Assembly (NCBI GenBank): GCA_016868875.1 | Contig: VGFN01000025.1 | Coordinates: 1 to 14,076, forward strand | Reading direction: 5' to 3' | From: Bacteroidota bacterium | GTDB taxonomy: Bacteria > Bacteroidota > Bacteroidia > UBA7662 | Length of the DNA stretch: 14,076 nt | Part shown: in pieces, positions 1 through 7,687 of the stretch | How positions within the stretch are numbered: position 1 is the first letter of the stretch | Layout: each line of letters begins with the position of its first letter | Notes under the pieces: model-generated | Database searches by the model: none | What the model saw: only the letters and a program-made list of their open reading frames with translations | Told to the model about the DNA's origin: nothing | Translations under genes and position numbers: made by a program

Positions 1-332
1 TGAAGGGTTTGGTCAAAGACCAAGCGGCTAAAGCTCTCGCCACAGCGCGAAGCCTCGAAAGCGAGCCCACCATGGTCGGTGCTTTATTGGATTTTTATGC
101 CCAGCACGGGGAAAGCCAAGACCTCTCGTTTATCGAAAAATCGTTGTTACAATTAAGAGACGCTCGTTCCCAGCGCCAATACGCGATGTGGCTCAAAGCC
201 TATAACAAAGCCGTGATGAGGCTGGACCAAAAAGGCCGGGGGATAATCCTTTACGAAAAATTATCGCAACACCCTTCGGGTAGAATTCGTGCCATCGCGG
301 CAGAACAAAGGCTGGATTTGGAGAGCAAGTAG
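1..332 (+). CDS. C-terminal fragment, probable M1-family aminopeptidase
   Basis: The reading frame is open from the left edge of the window, so the true start lies upstream. The TTG at 9 is unlikely to be the real start. About 109 residues are visible. They look all-helical and HEAT-like, with alternating hydrophobic and charged residues, for example LLDFYAQHGESQDLSFIEKS near residues 27-46. This pattern resembles the helical C-terminal domain of Bacteroidota M1 zinc aminopeptidases. The catalytic HExxH and GAMEN motifs of that family would lie outside the window, so the assignment rests on the general look of the tail and is tentative. Another helical-repeat protein is possible. The gene ends in TAG and converges on the SprT-like gene, with 21 bases between the stops and no clear terminator hairpin. 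Confidence 0.45.
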   Translation, partial: KGLVKDQAAKALATARSLESEPTMVGALLDFYAQHGESQDLSFIEKSLLQLRDARSQRQYAMWLKAYNKAVMRLDQKGRGIILYEKLSQHPSGRIRAIAAEQRLDLESK

Positions 333-353
333 AATCGCGAGCATGCGCATCGG

Positions 354-1016
354 TCATCCCTGCAACGGCATGACCATCAGGCTTTGATGAATAAGGTACG
401 TCTCTCGCCCGGGCAGGCGAAGGCAGCGGTATCGAGTGCGGCCTTTGGGGCCCCTGAGAAAGGTCATACCAGCTTTGGTACGGAAACGCGTGCCCTCTTT
501 CAATTGCTCCAGCGGGTACCAGCCCTCTTCTTGTCCTTCGTATTTCCGAAGCCATTCCATCATTTCCGCTTGTGCACAGCCCGAAGCCTGAGGGTTTCGC
601 ATGGCTTTTCGAAGCGGCCCGTGCATGGCCTTCGGAAAAAATCCACGTTGGATGGCCCCGTTAACCAGGCTTGCATACGCTTTGGCCCATTCGGCTCCAT
701 GAATTGCAACTCGGGGGCCGTAATCCACCCAATTCAACAAATGTGCGTATTCATGAAGAAAGATGAGCAGAAAGCTCAGGGGCCTAAGGTTGTAATTCAG
801 CGTTATGACGTGGCCCCTTCCTTTCCACGGTGGACGGTAATCCGCAAATTTAGAACTTCGTTCTTGAGTGATTAGCAATTCAACCCCATGAACAATCAAT
901 AGCTGTGCAACCCACACAGCGGCCTCCTCGCTCATGTACGGCTTAAGCTGCTGAATGAGGGGGGCTAGAAGGGCCCTGTTTTGATAATTGGGTACGCGGG
1001 TCAAATCAATAAACAA
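354..1016 (-). CDS. SprT-like domain protein (putative zinc metalloprotease fold)
   Basis: The 220-residue product carries a zinc-metalloprotease signature: HEYAH at residues 88-92 follows the hydrophobic run LSFLLIF, and HGAEW at 106-110 would supply the third metal ligand. This layout (HExxH, then a glycine-rich stretch, then HGxxW) is the SprT-like pattern. The segments before it (ELLITQERSSKFADYRPP near 46-63, ITLNYNL near 71-77) and the basic C-terminal part fit the Bacteroidota members of the family. SprT/Spartan relatives process DNA-protein crosslinks, but the substrate of this bacterial branch is not known. I see no signal peptide, so it is probably cytoplasmic. The chosen start is a TTG that overlaps the end of feoB by 16 bases; the next in-frame ATG (codon 28, at 935) would remove part of the apparent domain. 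It is the last gene of the minus-strand cluster. Confidence 0.78.
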   Translation of the reverse strand: MFIDLTRVPNYQNRALLAPLIQQLKPYMSEEAAVWVAQLLIVHGVELLITQERSSKFADYRPPWKGRGHVITLNYNLRPLSFLLIFLHEYAHLLNWVDYGPRVAIHGAEWAKAYASLVNGAIQRGFFPKAMHGPLRKAMRNPQASGCAQAEMMEWLRKYEGQEEGWYPLEQLKEGTRFRTKAGMTFLRGPKGRTRYRCLRLPGRETYLIHQSLMVMPLQG

Positions 1017-2995
1017 AGGCGGTAGACCAAAAATGAACCCGCATAAGCCAGTAAACTAAGGTAAGCAAGTTGAAGCATCGGCCATTTCCAGGATTTGGTT
1101 TCCATGCGCGTCGCGGCAATGGTACTCATACATTGCAAAGCAAAGGCATAAAAAATTAACAAGGACCAGACCGTTGCAGAATCAAACATGGGTTGATGGG
1201 TACCGGCCTTGAGGTCAGCCCCCATCCTTTCTTTCAGCTTCTTTCCGGTTTGGGGATCATCGGGATCTCCTTCGAGCCCGTAAATGGTGGCCATGGTGCC
1301 CACAAATACCTCCCTTGCCGCAAAGGAAGTCACAAGAGCAATTCCTATTTTCCAATCAAAGCCCAAAGGCTTCACCACAGGCTCCAGGGCTCTTCCCAAG
1401 ACGCCGGCATAGCTTTGTTCCAGCGGCGGGGCTTCTTCTTGGCCTCGGAGGGTGGCCATCAAGTTGTTTCTTGGGCCGAATGAAGACAATGCCCACAACA
1501 ACACCGAAACCAAAACAATCACCTTACCGGCGCCTTGCACAAAATTAACACAATACCTTACGGGCACCTGCCATAAATTGCGGGAAACCGGCCATTGATA
1601 GGGGGCAATTTCAAGCATAAAATAGGACGGGCCTTTGGGCTTGATCCAATACTTCATCGCCAACGCAGAGCCTATGGCCGCCACGACGCCCAAAAGGTAC
1701 AGCCCCATCATGGTTAGACCTTGAAGACTAAAAATACCTAACCAATAGCCGCCCGGCACGGCGAACTGGATCAGCAGCGCATAGACCGGAAGCCTAGCGC
1801 TGCAGCTCATGAGTGGCAACACCATAATGGTGGCCATTCTTTCCTTCCAAGACACAATGTTACGAGTCGCCGTTATCGAAGGCACAGCGCAGGCAAAGCC
1901 CCCTATCATCGGCACGATTGACTTCCCGTTAAGGCCAATCGATTTCAAGCCATGATCCATCAAGTAGCTGACCCTCGACATGTAACCGCTTTCTTCAAGC
2001 ACCACCAGAAAGAAAAACAAGAGAAAGATCTGCGGCACAAAAACCAAAACGCCGCTAATCCCCGGTATCAAACCTTGCACCAAAAACCTTGACCATCCGG
2101 GGTATTGCGATTGCAGGGCCTGCTGGGTGTAATCTGCGGCCCATAACATCATACTTTCGATCCCGTCCATGGGGTAAGAGGCCCATGCAAACAGGGCCTG
2201 AAACATCAGGGACATCACCGCCACAAAAACCACATAGCCCCAGAAGGGGTGCAACAGAACCTTATCCATCGAATTCGGTAAGGCGGGTTTGGCTTTGGTT
2301 TCGTGAACCGGACAGGATTTAAGCTGAGCCGCAATGAGGCTGTAGCGCTCCACGGTTTCCTTGGAATGTTGCCGACGAATTTCTTCTTGACGAGCAGGGG
2401 GCGATGAGGCTCCGGGGGAATCGTACAGCTGCATCCACTGATCGGCAGGAGACGGTCCAGCGCCTCGTTGGCCAACTGTATAGGCCTCCAATGGCTTACG
2501 GATTGCCCGTTGAATTTCCGGCAATCCTCTACCCTTGCGGGCATCGGCAGCCACGGCAACCAAACCAAGTTCATCGGAAAACCACTGGATTACGCCCTTA
2601 AGGCTTGGGCTGCTTACGCGATCGGCCTTGTTCAATACCACCAACATGGGCAGATTGAGATCGCGGATTTGACTGATCAAGAGCATGCTTCGAAACAGGT
2701 TCGAGGCATCGAGCACCAACAAAATCAGGGTAGGTGTTTGCGGTTCCAAGGAGGCTTGGATCAGCTCACGGCAGGCGACCTTTTCGTCTTCGGATTGCGG
2801 ATACAAGCTGTAGGTCCCGGGAAGGTCCACCAAATCAGCCATAACGCCGTTGCCCAAATCCAAGGTGGATTGAAGGCTCTCTACGGTAACGCCCGGAAAA
2901 TTCGCTGTTTTTTGGTGCAAACCCGAAAGGGCATTGAACAGGGTGCTTTTGCCGGAATTGGGATTTCCTGCAACGTAGATTCTACGCCGCATCAT
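1001..2995 (-). CDS. feoB: Ferrous iron transport protein B (G-protein-coupled Fe2+ permease)
   Basis: FeoB imports Fe2+ across the inner membrane. The 664-residue product starts with a GTPase domain: G1 GNPNSGKST at residues 10-18, the G2 threonine in FPGVTVE (33-39), G3 DLPGTYSL (57-64) and G4 NKAD (122-125). After a charged linker (about 200-250) comes a polytopic membrane region with the two pseudo-symmetric Gate cores. One contains EESGYMSR followed by GFACAVPSITATRNI, with its conserved Cys and Pro; the other contains SCSARLPVYALLI. The frame is open upstream to 3160, but that extension has no FeoB character and lies inside feoA. I chose the ATG at 2995, whose ATGA overlaps the feoA stop; a second ATG follows immediately at 2992. 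FeoA and FeoB are often fused in Bacteroidota, but here they are separate and probably translationally coupled. Confidence 0.97.
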   Translation of the reverse strand: MMRRRIYVAGNPNSGKSTLFNALSGLHQKTANFPGVTVESLQSTLDLGNGVMADLVDLPGTYSLYPQSEDEKVACRELIQASLEPQTPTLILLVLDASNLFRSMLLISQIRDLNLPMLVVLNKADRVSSPSLKGVIQWFSDELGLVAVAADARKGRGLPEIQRAIRKPLEAYTVGQRGAGPSPADQWMQLYDSPGASSPPARQEEIRRQHSKETVERYSLIAAQLKSCPVHETKAKPALPNSMDKVLLHPFWGYVVFVAVMSLMFQALFAWASYPMDGIESMMLWAADYTQQALQSQYPGWSRFLVQGLIPGISGVLVFVPQIFLLFFFLVVLEESGYMSRVSYLMDHGLKSIGLNGKSIVPMIGGFACAVPSITATRNIVSWKERMATIMVLPLMSCSARLPVYALLIQFAVPGGYWLGIFSLQGLTMMGLYLLGVVAAIGSALAMKYWIKPKGPSYFMLEIAPYQWPVSRNLWQVPVRYCVNFVQGAGKVIVLVSVLLWALSSFGPRNNLMATLRGQEEAPPLEQSYAGVLGRALEPVVKPLGFDWKIGIALVTSFAAREVFVGTMATIYGLEGDPDDPQTGKKLKERMGADLKAGTHQPMFDSATVWSLLIFYAFALQCMSTIAATRMETKSWKWPMLQLAYLSLLAYAGSFLVYRLCLLI

Positions 2996-3297
2996 CCTTG
3001 CGTTGATGTTATTGCAAAAAAATCCATGTCCGCCACGGGGGATTCTCCCCATCGAACCATGACCGCCCTGGCCTCTTCGGCCCTTAGCGCCAAGACATAG
3101 TCCGCAACCTGCAAAGCAAGAGCGTGACCACCGGAGGCCCGATGGACGATTTCCACCCATTGCCCAGGAAGGCAGCCCATTTCCATAAGCTTTAGCGATA
3201 GGTCTCCCTCAATGAGCCGGATAACCCTCAGCGGCTTGCCCATTGGCGCGGTATTCAAATAGCCCTCAGCATTGGAGCGCCCCGGTAGATCACCCAT
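2992..3297 (-). CDS. feoA: FeoA-domain ferrous iron transport accessory protein
   Basis: This is a small cytoplasmic SH3-like protein thought to modulate FeoB. From the ATG at 3297 the product is 101 residues, somewhat longer than the usual 75-85. The FeoA core is visible: a leading PLRVIRLIEGD (about 22-32), the family-typical LSLKLMEMGCLPGQWVEIV (33-51), and a final strand pair ending in LALRAEEARAVMVRW (69-83). Residues 84-101 form an extra tail without recognisable motif. An ATG at codon 19, directly before the core, is an alternative start. The start overlaps the preceding small lipoprotein gene by 8 bases, and the stop shares ATGA with the feoB start. Expression is therefore probably coupled with both. 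I see no Fur-box-like palindrome upstream. Confidence 0.87.
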   Translation of the reverse strand: MGDLPGRSNAEGYLNTAPMGKPLRVIRLIEGDLSLKLMEMGCLPGQWVEIVHRASGGHALALQVADYVLALRAEEARAVMVRWGESPVADMDFFAITSTQG

Positions 3298-3478
3298 GAA
3301 ATTGATCCGTTTGGTTGGGCTTGTCTTGAAAATTCTCGCCGATTTGAGGACAATTGCAGCCCCGCTTACGAACAGATGCACAACTTGTTATGAAAAGCAA
3401 GATGAAAAGCAAGGCGATTTTTGGAAATGCCCATCGGCTTGCGCGCCCAATAAAAAAAGTCGAACAGAAATGGTACAT
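3290..3478 (-). CDS. Small predicted lipoprotein with GCNCP motif, upstream of feoA
   Basis: A 62-residue product from the ATG at 3478 (66 residues if the TTG at 3490 is used). It has a basic N-terminal region (R, R, K), a hydrophobic core (IALLFILLF) and a lipobox ITSC, so signal peptidase II cleavage would leave a mature protein of only about 30 residues beginning CASVRKRGCNCPQIG. After the lipidated Cys, the basic RKRGCNCP stretch carries two further cysteines, and the polar tail is rich in Gln, Asn and Asp. Tiny lipoproteins of this look occur in Bacteroidota, but I know no function. The gene fills the gap between murF-alr and feoA exactly, overlapping feoA by 8 bases. A role tied to iron uptake is only a guess from position. 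The 24 residues or so before the hydrophobic core are long for a lipoprotein signal, which leaves the start uncertain. Confidence 0.58.
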   Translation of the reverse strand: MYHFCSTFFIGRASRWAFPKIALLFILLFITSCASVRKRGCNCPQIGENFQDKPNQTDQFHG

Positions 3479-3487
3479 GGTCTCGCT

Positions 3488-3495
3488 CAAATTTA
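3488..3495 (-). promoter_or_regulatory. Candidate Bacteroidota -7 box before the small lipoprotein/feo genes
   Basis: Read on the minus strand this is TAAATTTG, an exact match to the TAnnTTTG -7 element of the Bacteroidota primary sigma factor. It ends 9 bases before the ATG at 3478 and lies just after the murF-alr stop. It could give feoAB transcription independent of murF-alr, from a nearly leaderless message. I do not see a clear TTG about 19-21 bases upstream, so only half of the promoter is supported and a chance match is quite possible. Confidence 0.3.
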
Positions 3496-3510
3496 AGGTC
3501 TTTTGGGGAT

Positions 3511-6135
3511 TCAGCCTCGGGTATAAACCCTCTGAACGCGATCCGAAATGGAGGTTAAAATTTCATACGGGATGGTATCGCAGGTTTTGGCCCATTCCTC
3601 GATGGTGCCGGGCTCCCCAAAAAGACAAACCTCATCCCCAATTTCAACGTCCATATCCCCCAAATACACCAAACAAAAATCCATGCTAATTCGGCCAATG
3701 GTTGGAACGGGCCTGCCTTTGCATTGCATGGTGATTTTGCCCAAGCCCAAGGCTCTTCGCAAACCATCCGCATAACCTACGGGCAGAACACCAACTTGGC
3801 CATCTTGGGGCATGCAGCCCTCGTTGCCGTAGCCAATACGATCGCCTTGGCGCAGCCAATGGATTTGAGAAATCATGGTTTTGAATTTGGTCAGGGGCTT
3901 AAGCTGCGCCTGTAGATTACCTGTGGGCTCAAGCCCATACAGTCCAAGCCCCAACCTAACCATGTCGCCTTGAAAATCCGGAAAACGAAGAATCCCTGCC
4001 GTATTCAAAGCGTGAATCAAAGGCCTGTAACCGATTTGTTTTTGGAACCTATCGGCAAAGAATTGTAATTCCAACCATTGCCGCTGACTGTACGCGTCTT
4101 GGCTTGCGTCTTCGGCCGAAGTAAGGTGGGTGTAAATGCTGCGAACGCGCAATCCACCGCCGGCAGTTTGGAGCAATTCCAAGGCCTTGTTGTGCTCAGA
4201 AAGCGAAATGCCCAATCGCCGCATACCCGTATCCAATTGTAAATGAACGCCGATGGGTTCGCCAGTCACGCCGGACCGCTCACGCCCAAGGGCTATCCAG
4301 TTTTGGATTTCCAAACAATCGTATAAATCCGGCTCCAAATTGGCCTTGAGCAAAGCGTCCGGATGAATATTACCGCTGTTCATCACCATGATGGGCAAGC
4401 GGATGCCTTCGTTACGCAGCTCTAGGCCTTCTCCCGCATAAGCCACAGCGAGGTAATCAGCCCCCGCCTCTTCCATGGCCCTTGCAATTTCGATGCTTCC
4501 ACTTCCGTAAGCCCTTGCCTTGACCATGACCATCACGCGGACACCGGGTTGAAGCGAACTTTTGAAGAGACGAAAATTATGTTTGGCGGCTTCCAAATCA
4601 ATCTCCAAAACGGTTTGATAACCCAAAACCAAGAGACGCTGTCCTATACGCTCAAAAGCAAATTTTCGGGCTCCTTTCACCAAGACCGTTAGACGACGTA
4701 AATCGTTCAAAGGCCAACGCTGCAACAGGGCTTCGGTGGATTCATAACGAAATACCCTTGTGGATTCGGTTTCGGAAAATTGGATAGCGTCCCATAATTT
4801 ACCCACAAGAATCAAGGTATCCCACCCAAAGGAAATCAAAAGATCCCTTAATTCCATGAGGGTGTGAATTGGGTCAATGCGCGGGTTGGCTCTTGCCATA
4901 TCGGGCTCGGACAACACAACAACGCCTTGATTGCCCCCACGGCGTGAGGACCACTCTTCCAGGGCCAATTTAAGGGAATCTTTTTCCAGGCTGTAACTGT
5001 CGTTGATAAGTCGAGAGGATCCTGGTAATTCCCTTATTTCTAGACGCATAGGCAATGGTCGCAAGGAGGCAAATCGTGGCCCGATTTCGGGGCGCCATTC
5101 TCCGCCAGCCCAAAGCAATAAAGCGGCGCCCGTCATGTTTTCCAAAACCGCGCGGTGCGTATTTGGGGATTCAAATTCGATGGTCTCTGCTTGGTCTCCA
5201 TCGAATAAGCTCAAAATTATATACTGGGGTCGAGCTTGTTCTGTTCCTGCAACCCATAACATCATTCGTTGGGAATCAAGATTCTTAGCCAACACCCCCT
5301 CTTTCCAGGCAATCCAATTTTCCCTTAGGTTTTCCGTGTCTTGAAATTCCCAAAAAACAAATCTAGTCGATTTGTTTTTTTCGATGTGTTCCCGCCAAAC
5401 CTCTGGAAATCTAAGGACGACGTCAAGCCTTGCAACAAGGGTCTGGGAATGAACAAAGAGCTTTAATTTTTCGCGAAGTTTCTGCGCTTCATCCTCAAAG
5501 CCTTCGCTGTGTGCCGCGCCAAAGTGAACCAGCAGCCCCAAATCAGGCTTAAGAATCTGAGCGATGTTCTCCATTTCCCCTGGTTTGGAAATTCCGGCTT
5601 CCATAACAGCCCAGGGATGACGCTCTTGCAGGCCCAAAACAGACAGAGGAACGCCTAATTGGGAATTGAAGCTGCCCGGCGCTTTGCCAGGAATTACCCA
5701 ATCCGCAACGAGGTCTGTCAGCCATTCCTTGACCTGCGTTTTGCCGTTAGAACCCGTGATGGCCCATAGGGGGCGCCCCCATTGCCTACGATGCTCTGCG
5801 GCAATGTCTTGCAATGCCGTTAACACCTTGGGCACAACAAGCACGCTTGCCCCCGCCAGCTTGATCGTCTCCAGCGTTTGCTCCTGATCCACCACAAAAT
5901 TGCGAATACCCATGGTATAGGCTTGTTCAAGGTATTGATGGCCGTTACGGGCATTGGGACCCTGCCCACTCAGGGCGAAAAAGACCGCTTTTCCCGGTGA
6001 TGCACAGCGCCTAGTATCGTAAACCCACTCCTCGATGGGGATATTTTGACTCGCTTCCTTGCTCAGCCATATGGAATTGGGGCAAACAGCGGCGACCCGC
6101 CCCAAAGTCCATATCAATTCCGCCCCTTTATTCAT
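3511..6135 (-). CDS. murF-alr: Bifunctional UDP-MurNAc-tripeptide:D-Ala-D-Ala ligase / alanine racemase
   Basis: This fusion couples D-alanine production to its use in peptidoglycan precursors. From the ATG at 6135 it has about 874 residues. The frame extends upstream to 6294, but that part overlaps recX and lacks MurF character. The N-terminal MurF half carries the ATP-binding loop TGSNGKTQVKEW at about 127-138, MEAGISKPGEME at about 178-189 and INDSYSLEKDSLKLALEE at about 377-394. The racemase half starts near residue 510. It has the PLP lysine region VMVKARAYGSG at about 537-547, the GDRIGYGNEG segment with the second catalytic Tyr at about 769, VGYADGLRR at about 786-794 and ISMDF at about 816-820. 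YGSG instead of the textbook YGHG is, to my knowledge, usual in these fusions. It is the first gene of the minus-strand cluster. Confidence 0.96.
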   Translation of the reverse strand: MNKGAELIWTLGRVAAVCPNSIWLSKEASQNIPIEEWVYDTRRCASPGKAVFFALSGQGPNARNGHQYLEQAYTMGIRNFVVDQEQTLETIKLAGASVLVVPKVLTALQDIAAEHRRQWGRPLWAITGSNGKTQVKEWLTDLVADWVIPGKAPGSFNSQLGVPLSVLGLQERHPWAVMEAGISKPGEMENIAQILKPDLGLLVHFGAAHSEGFEDEAQKLREKLKLFVHSQTLVARLDVVLRFPEVWREHIEKNKSTRFVFWEFQDTENLRENWIAWKEGVLAKNLDSQRMMLWVAGTEQARPQYIILSLFDGDQAETIEFESPNTHRAVLENMTGAALLLWAGGEWRPEIGPRFASLRPLPMRLEIRELPGSSRLINDSYSLEKDSLKLALEEWSSRRGGNQGVVVLSEPDMARANPRIDPIHTLMELRDLLISFGWDTLILVGKLWDAIQFSETESTRVFRYESTEALLQRWPLNDLRRLTVLVKGARKFAFERIGQRLLVLGYQTVLEIDLEAAKHNFRLFKSSLQPGVRVMVMVKARAYGSGSIEIARAMEEAGADYLAVAYAGEGLELRNEGIRLPIMVMNSGNIHPDALLKANLEPDLYDCLEIQNWIALGRERSGVTGEPIGVHLQLDTGMRRLGISLSEHNKALELLQTAGGGLRVRSIYTHLTSAEDASQDAYSQRQWLELQFFADRFQKQIGYRPLIHALNTAGILRFPDFQGDMVRLGLGLYGLEPTGNLQAQLKPLTKFKTMISQIHWLRQGDRIGYGNEGCMPQDGQVGVLPVGYADGLRRALGLGKITMQCKGRPVPTIGRISMDFCLVYLGDMDVEIGDEVCLFGEPGTIEEWAKTCDTIPYEILTSISDRVQRVYTRG

Positions 6136-6168
6136 GGTACGCGCAAAAATACCGAAATTTGAAGTCCC
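6136..6168. promoter_or_regulatory. 33-bp divergent start region between murF-alr and recX
   Basis: Two genes start back to back with only 33 bases between them. On the minus strand, 6144-6151 reads TATTTTTG, an exact TAnnTTTG -7 box ending 8 bases before the murF-alr ATG. On the plus strand, 6154-6161 reads GAAATTTG, one mismatch from the same consensus, 7 bases before the recX TTG at 6169. Upstream -33 elements would lie inside the opposite gene, and I find no convincing TTG at the right spacing. If recX really starts at the in-frame GTG at 6241, the gap would be about 105 bases. The motif matches are direct observations; promoter activity is inferred. Confidence 0.35.
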
Positions 6169-6690
6169 TTGAACGAAGGGGGTCTCTTGAACGAAGAAAA
6201 CCACAAACCCCTTGGGCCTAAGCCCGATAAACCTCAAACCGTGCTTGCGCGGTTGATGCGGTATTGCTCGCGCCGCGAATGTTGTTCTGGACAAATGATG
6301 CTTCGCTTAGAAAAAACCACGCTTAGCGAAAACGAACAATTGGAAATTTTAAACAGGCTCGTTCGGGATCGTTTTGTGGACGACGATCGTTTTGCGGCTA
6401 TTTATTGCCGAGACAAAGCCCTCCATGCGCTATGGGGTTGGATCAAAATCCGCCAGCACCTTAAACGGTGGAAACTGGACCACGCCCTGCCCACAGCGCA
6501 TAGGGTATGGATGGAGCTGAACCCCAACAACGACGGTCTTGCGGCGCTATCGGCCAGCAAATGGAAGCAAATGCCCGACAACCTGCCCGTTAACAAACGC
6601 TGCGCCCGTTTGTCTCGATTTCTCTTAAGCAGGGGTTATCCAATGCATGATGTAATCGAGGCCGTTCGCCCCTATTTTGGCAAGGAATGA
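6169..6690 (+). CDS. recX: RecX-family regulatory protein
   Basis: RecX binds RecA filaments and limits recombination and SOS activity. The 173-residue product shows the family's triple-helix repeats. These are LARLMRYCSRRECCSGQMMLRL (about 26-47), EQLEILNRLVRDRFVDDDRFAAIY (about 54-77) with the typical LV..RFVDDDRFA segment, and WGWIKIRQHLKRWKLD (about 85-100), which is the WG..KI...L...G region with the usual Gly replaced. The C-terminal RLSRFLLSRGYPMHDVIEAV (about 146-165) matches the last repeat. The start used is TTG, the first after an in-frame stop at 6160; TTG at 6187, GTG at 6241 and ATG at 6256 are alternatives. The stop overlaps the yicC start by ATGA. The plus strand here is C-rich, unlike genes further right. 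Confidence 0.87.
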   Translation: MNEGGLLNEENHKPLGPKPDKPQTVLARLMRYCSRRECCSGQMMLRLEKTTLSENEQLEILNRLVRDRFVDDDRFAAIYCRDKALHALWGWIKIRQHLKRWKLDHALPTAHRVWMELNPNNDGLAALSASKWKQMPDNLPVNKRCARLSRFLLSRGYPMHDVIEAVRPYFGKE

Positions 6691-7682
6691 GCAGCGTATC
6701 CATGACCGGTTTTGGGCGTTCCACTTTTGAGTGGGGGCAGACTGAATACCGTATAGAAATCAAGTCCTTGAACGGAAAATCGTTGGACCTTCAAATCAAG
6801 ACCACCGAGCCTTGGGCTGTTCTGGACAATGTCGCTTACAAGGTCCTGCAACAGCGTTTGCTAAGAGGCAAAATCTCTCTACAAGTTTGGGCGGCACCCA
6901 GGGCTACTTCCCATTCTCCGACAATCAATCATCCTGAGGAAAAACCCCCATTAATAATCAACACCGCGGTGTTGAATGCGCTGATTCAACAATGGCGCGA
7001 TTGGTCCGCAACCGAAAAAGCCGGCGGCCCAGACTCTTGGGTTGATGGGGCGTTTTGGGGTCGTCTGATTGCCGCTCATCCCATGATTTTTCATAAGCCC
7101 TCCGCAGAAAATACCGCAGTAGCTGCGGTGAACGCCTTCGATTCGCCCGTTAACAACGAAGAAGCCACTAGAGCCTACCTAACCGCCCTGGAAGCAGCTA
7201 TTCAAGATTGTCTCGAACACCGTCTTGCGGAGGGTAAAGCTATCGCTGAAGCCCTGCTTCAATACCTCGAAGAAATACGTTCAAGCACCGAGGCTATCCA
7301 ACAAATTGACTCGGCCAAAGAGCCGTTAATCCGCAAGAAAATAGAAGAATTTTGGGCGGATTGGAACGATCATCCTGAACGTGAAAGGGTTCCCGCCCTT
7401 CGTCCTGACCCCCTTCGTTTGGAGCAAGAATTGCTTTATTATCTCGAAAAGAAAGATATTGCCGAAGAATTGGTTCGTTTAAAGCAACACCTGTCCTTTG
7501 CGCTGGAAATTCTGGGTAGCCCTGGAGAACAGGGAAGAAAGCTTAGTTTTGTCGCCCAAGAAATTGGCAGGGAATTGAATACTATAGGGTCCAAGGTTTC
7601 GGATTTTGAAATTCAGAGGCTTGTTGTGTTATCCAAAGAGGTCCTTGAAAAAGTTAAAGAACAATCGCTTAATCTTTTGTAA
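6687..7682 (+). CDS. yicC: YicC/YloC-family endoribonuclease
   Basis: YicC-family proteins are cytoplasmic endoribonucleases implicated in RNA turnover. The 331-residue product begins with the family's SMTGFGRSTFE (residues 5-15) followed by YRIEIKSLNGKSLDL (about 21-35). It ends with the strongly conserved DUF1732 block: LKQHLSFAL, GRKLSFVAQEIGRELNTIGSK and a closing LVVLSKEVLEKVKEQSLN. The length exceeds the 290 or so residues of enterobacterial YicC because of a middle insertion (about 70-150) rich in Ala, Pro and Trp. It overlaps recX by 4 bases and is 5 bases from gmk. The yicC-gmk-nadD order is one I recognise from other Bacteroidota. Confidence 0.95.
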   Translation: MSSVSMTGFGRSTFEWGQTEYRIEIKSLNGKSLDLQIKTTEPWAVLDNVAYKVLQQRLLRGKISLQVWAAPRATSHSPTINHPEEKPPLIINTAVLNALIQQWRDWSATEKAGGPDSWVDGAFWGRLIAAHPMIFHKPSAENTAVAAVNAFDSPVNNEEATRAYLTALEAAIQDCLEHRLAEGKAIAEALLQYLEEIRSSTEAIQQIDSAKEPLIRKKIEEFWADWNDHPERERVPALRPDPLRLEQELLYYLEKKDIAEELVRLKQHLSFALEILGSPGEQGRKLSFVAQEIGRELNTIGSKVSDFEIQRLVVLSKEVLEKVKEQSLNLL

Positions 7683-7687
7683 TTTTT

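Noticed and set aside
333..353. Bidirectional terminator between the convergent genes at 332 and 354
   Set aside because: Only 21 bases with a GCATGC palindrome; no long stem or T run.
384..875. Plus-strand open frame of 163 codons opposite the SprT-like gene
   Set aside because: Antisense to a gene with a clear HExxH motif; its translation shows no domain, repeat or plausible start context.
2468..3100. Plus-strand open frame of 210 codons opposite feoB
   Set aside because: It is the mirror of the feoB GTPase domain. Its length follows from the codon bias of the true gene and the product resembles nothing known.
2996..3160. N-terminal extension of the feoB reading frame up to 3160
   Set aside because: It lies entirely inside feoA in another frame, is rich in Gly, Arg and Cys without family resemblance, and the GTPase domain begins right after the ATG at 2995.
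6136..6294. Upstream extension of the murF-alr frame to 6294
   Set aside because: It overlaps recX on the other strand and shows no MurF sequence; the ATG at 6135 gives a normal N-terminus.
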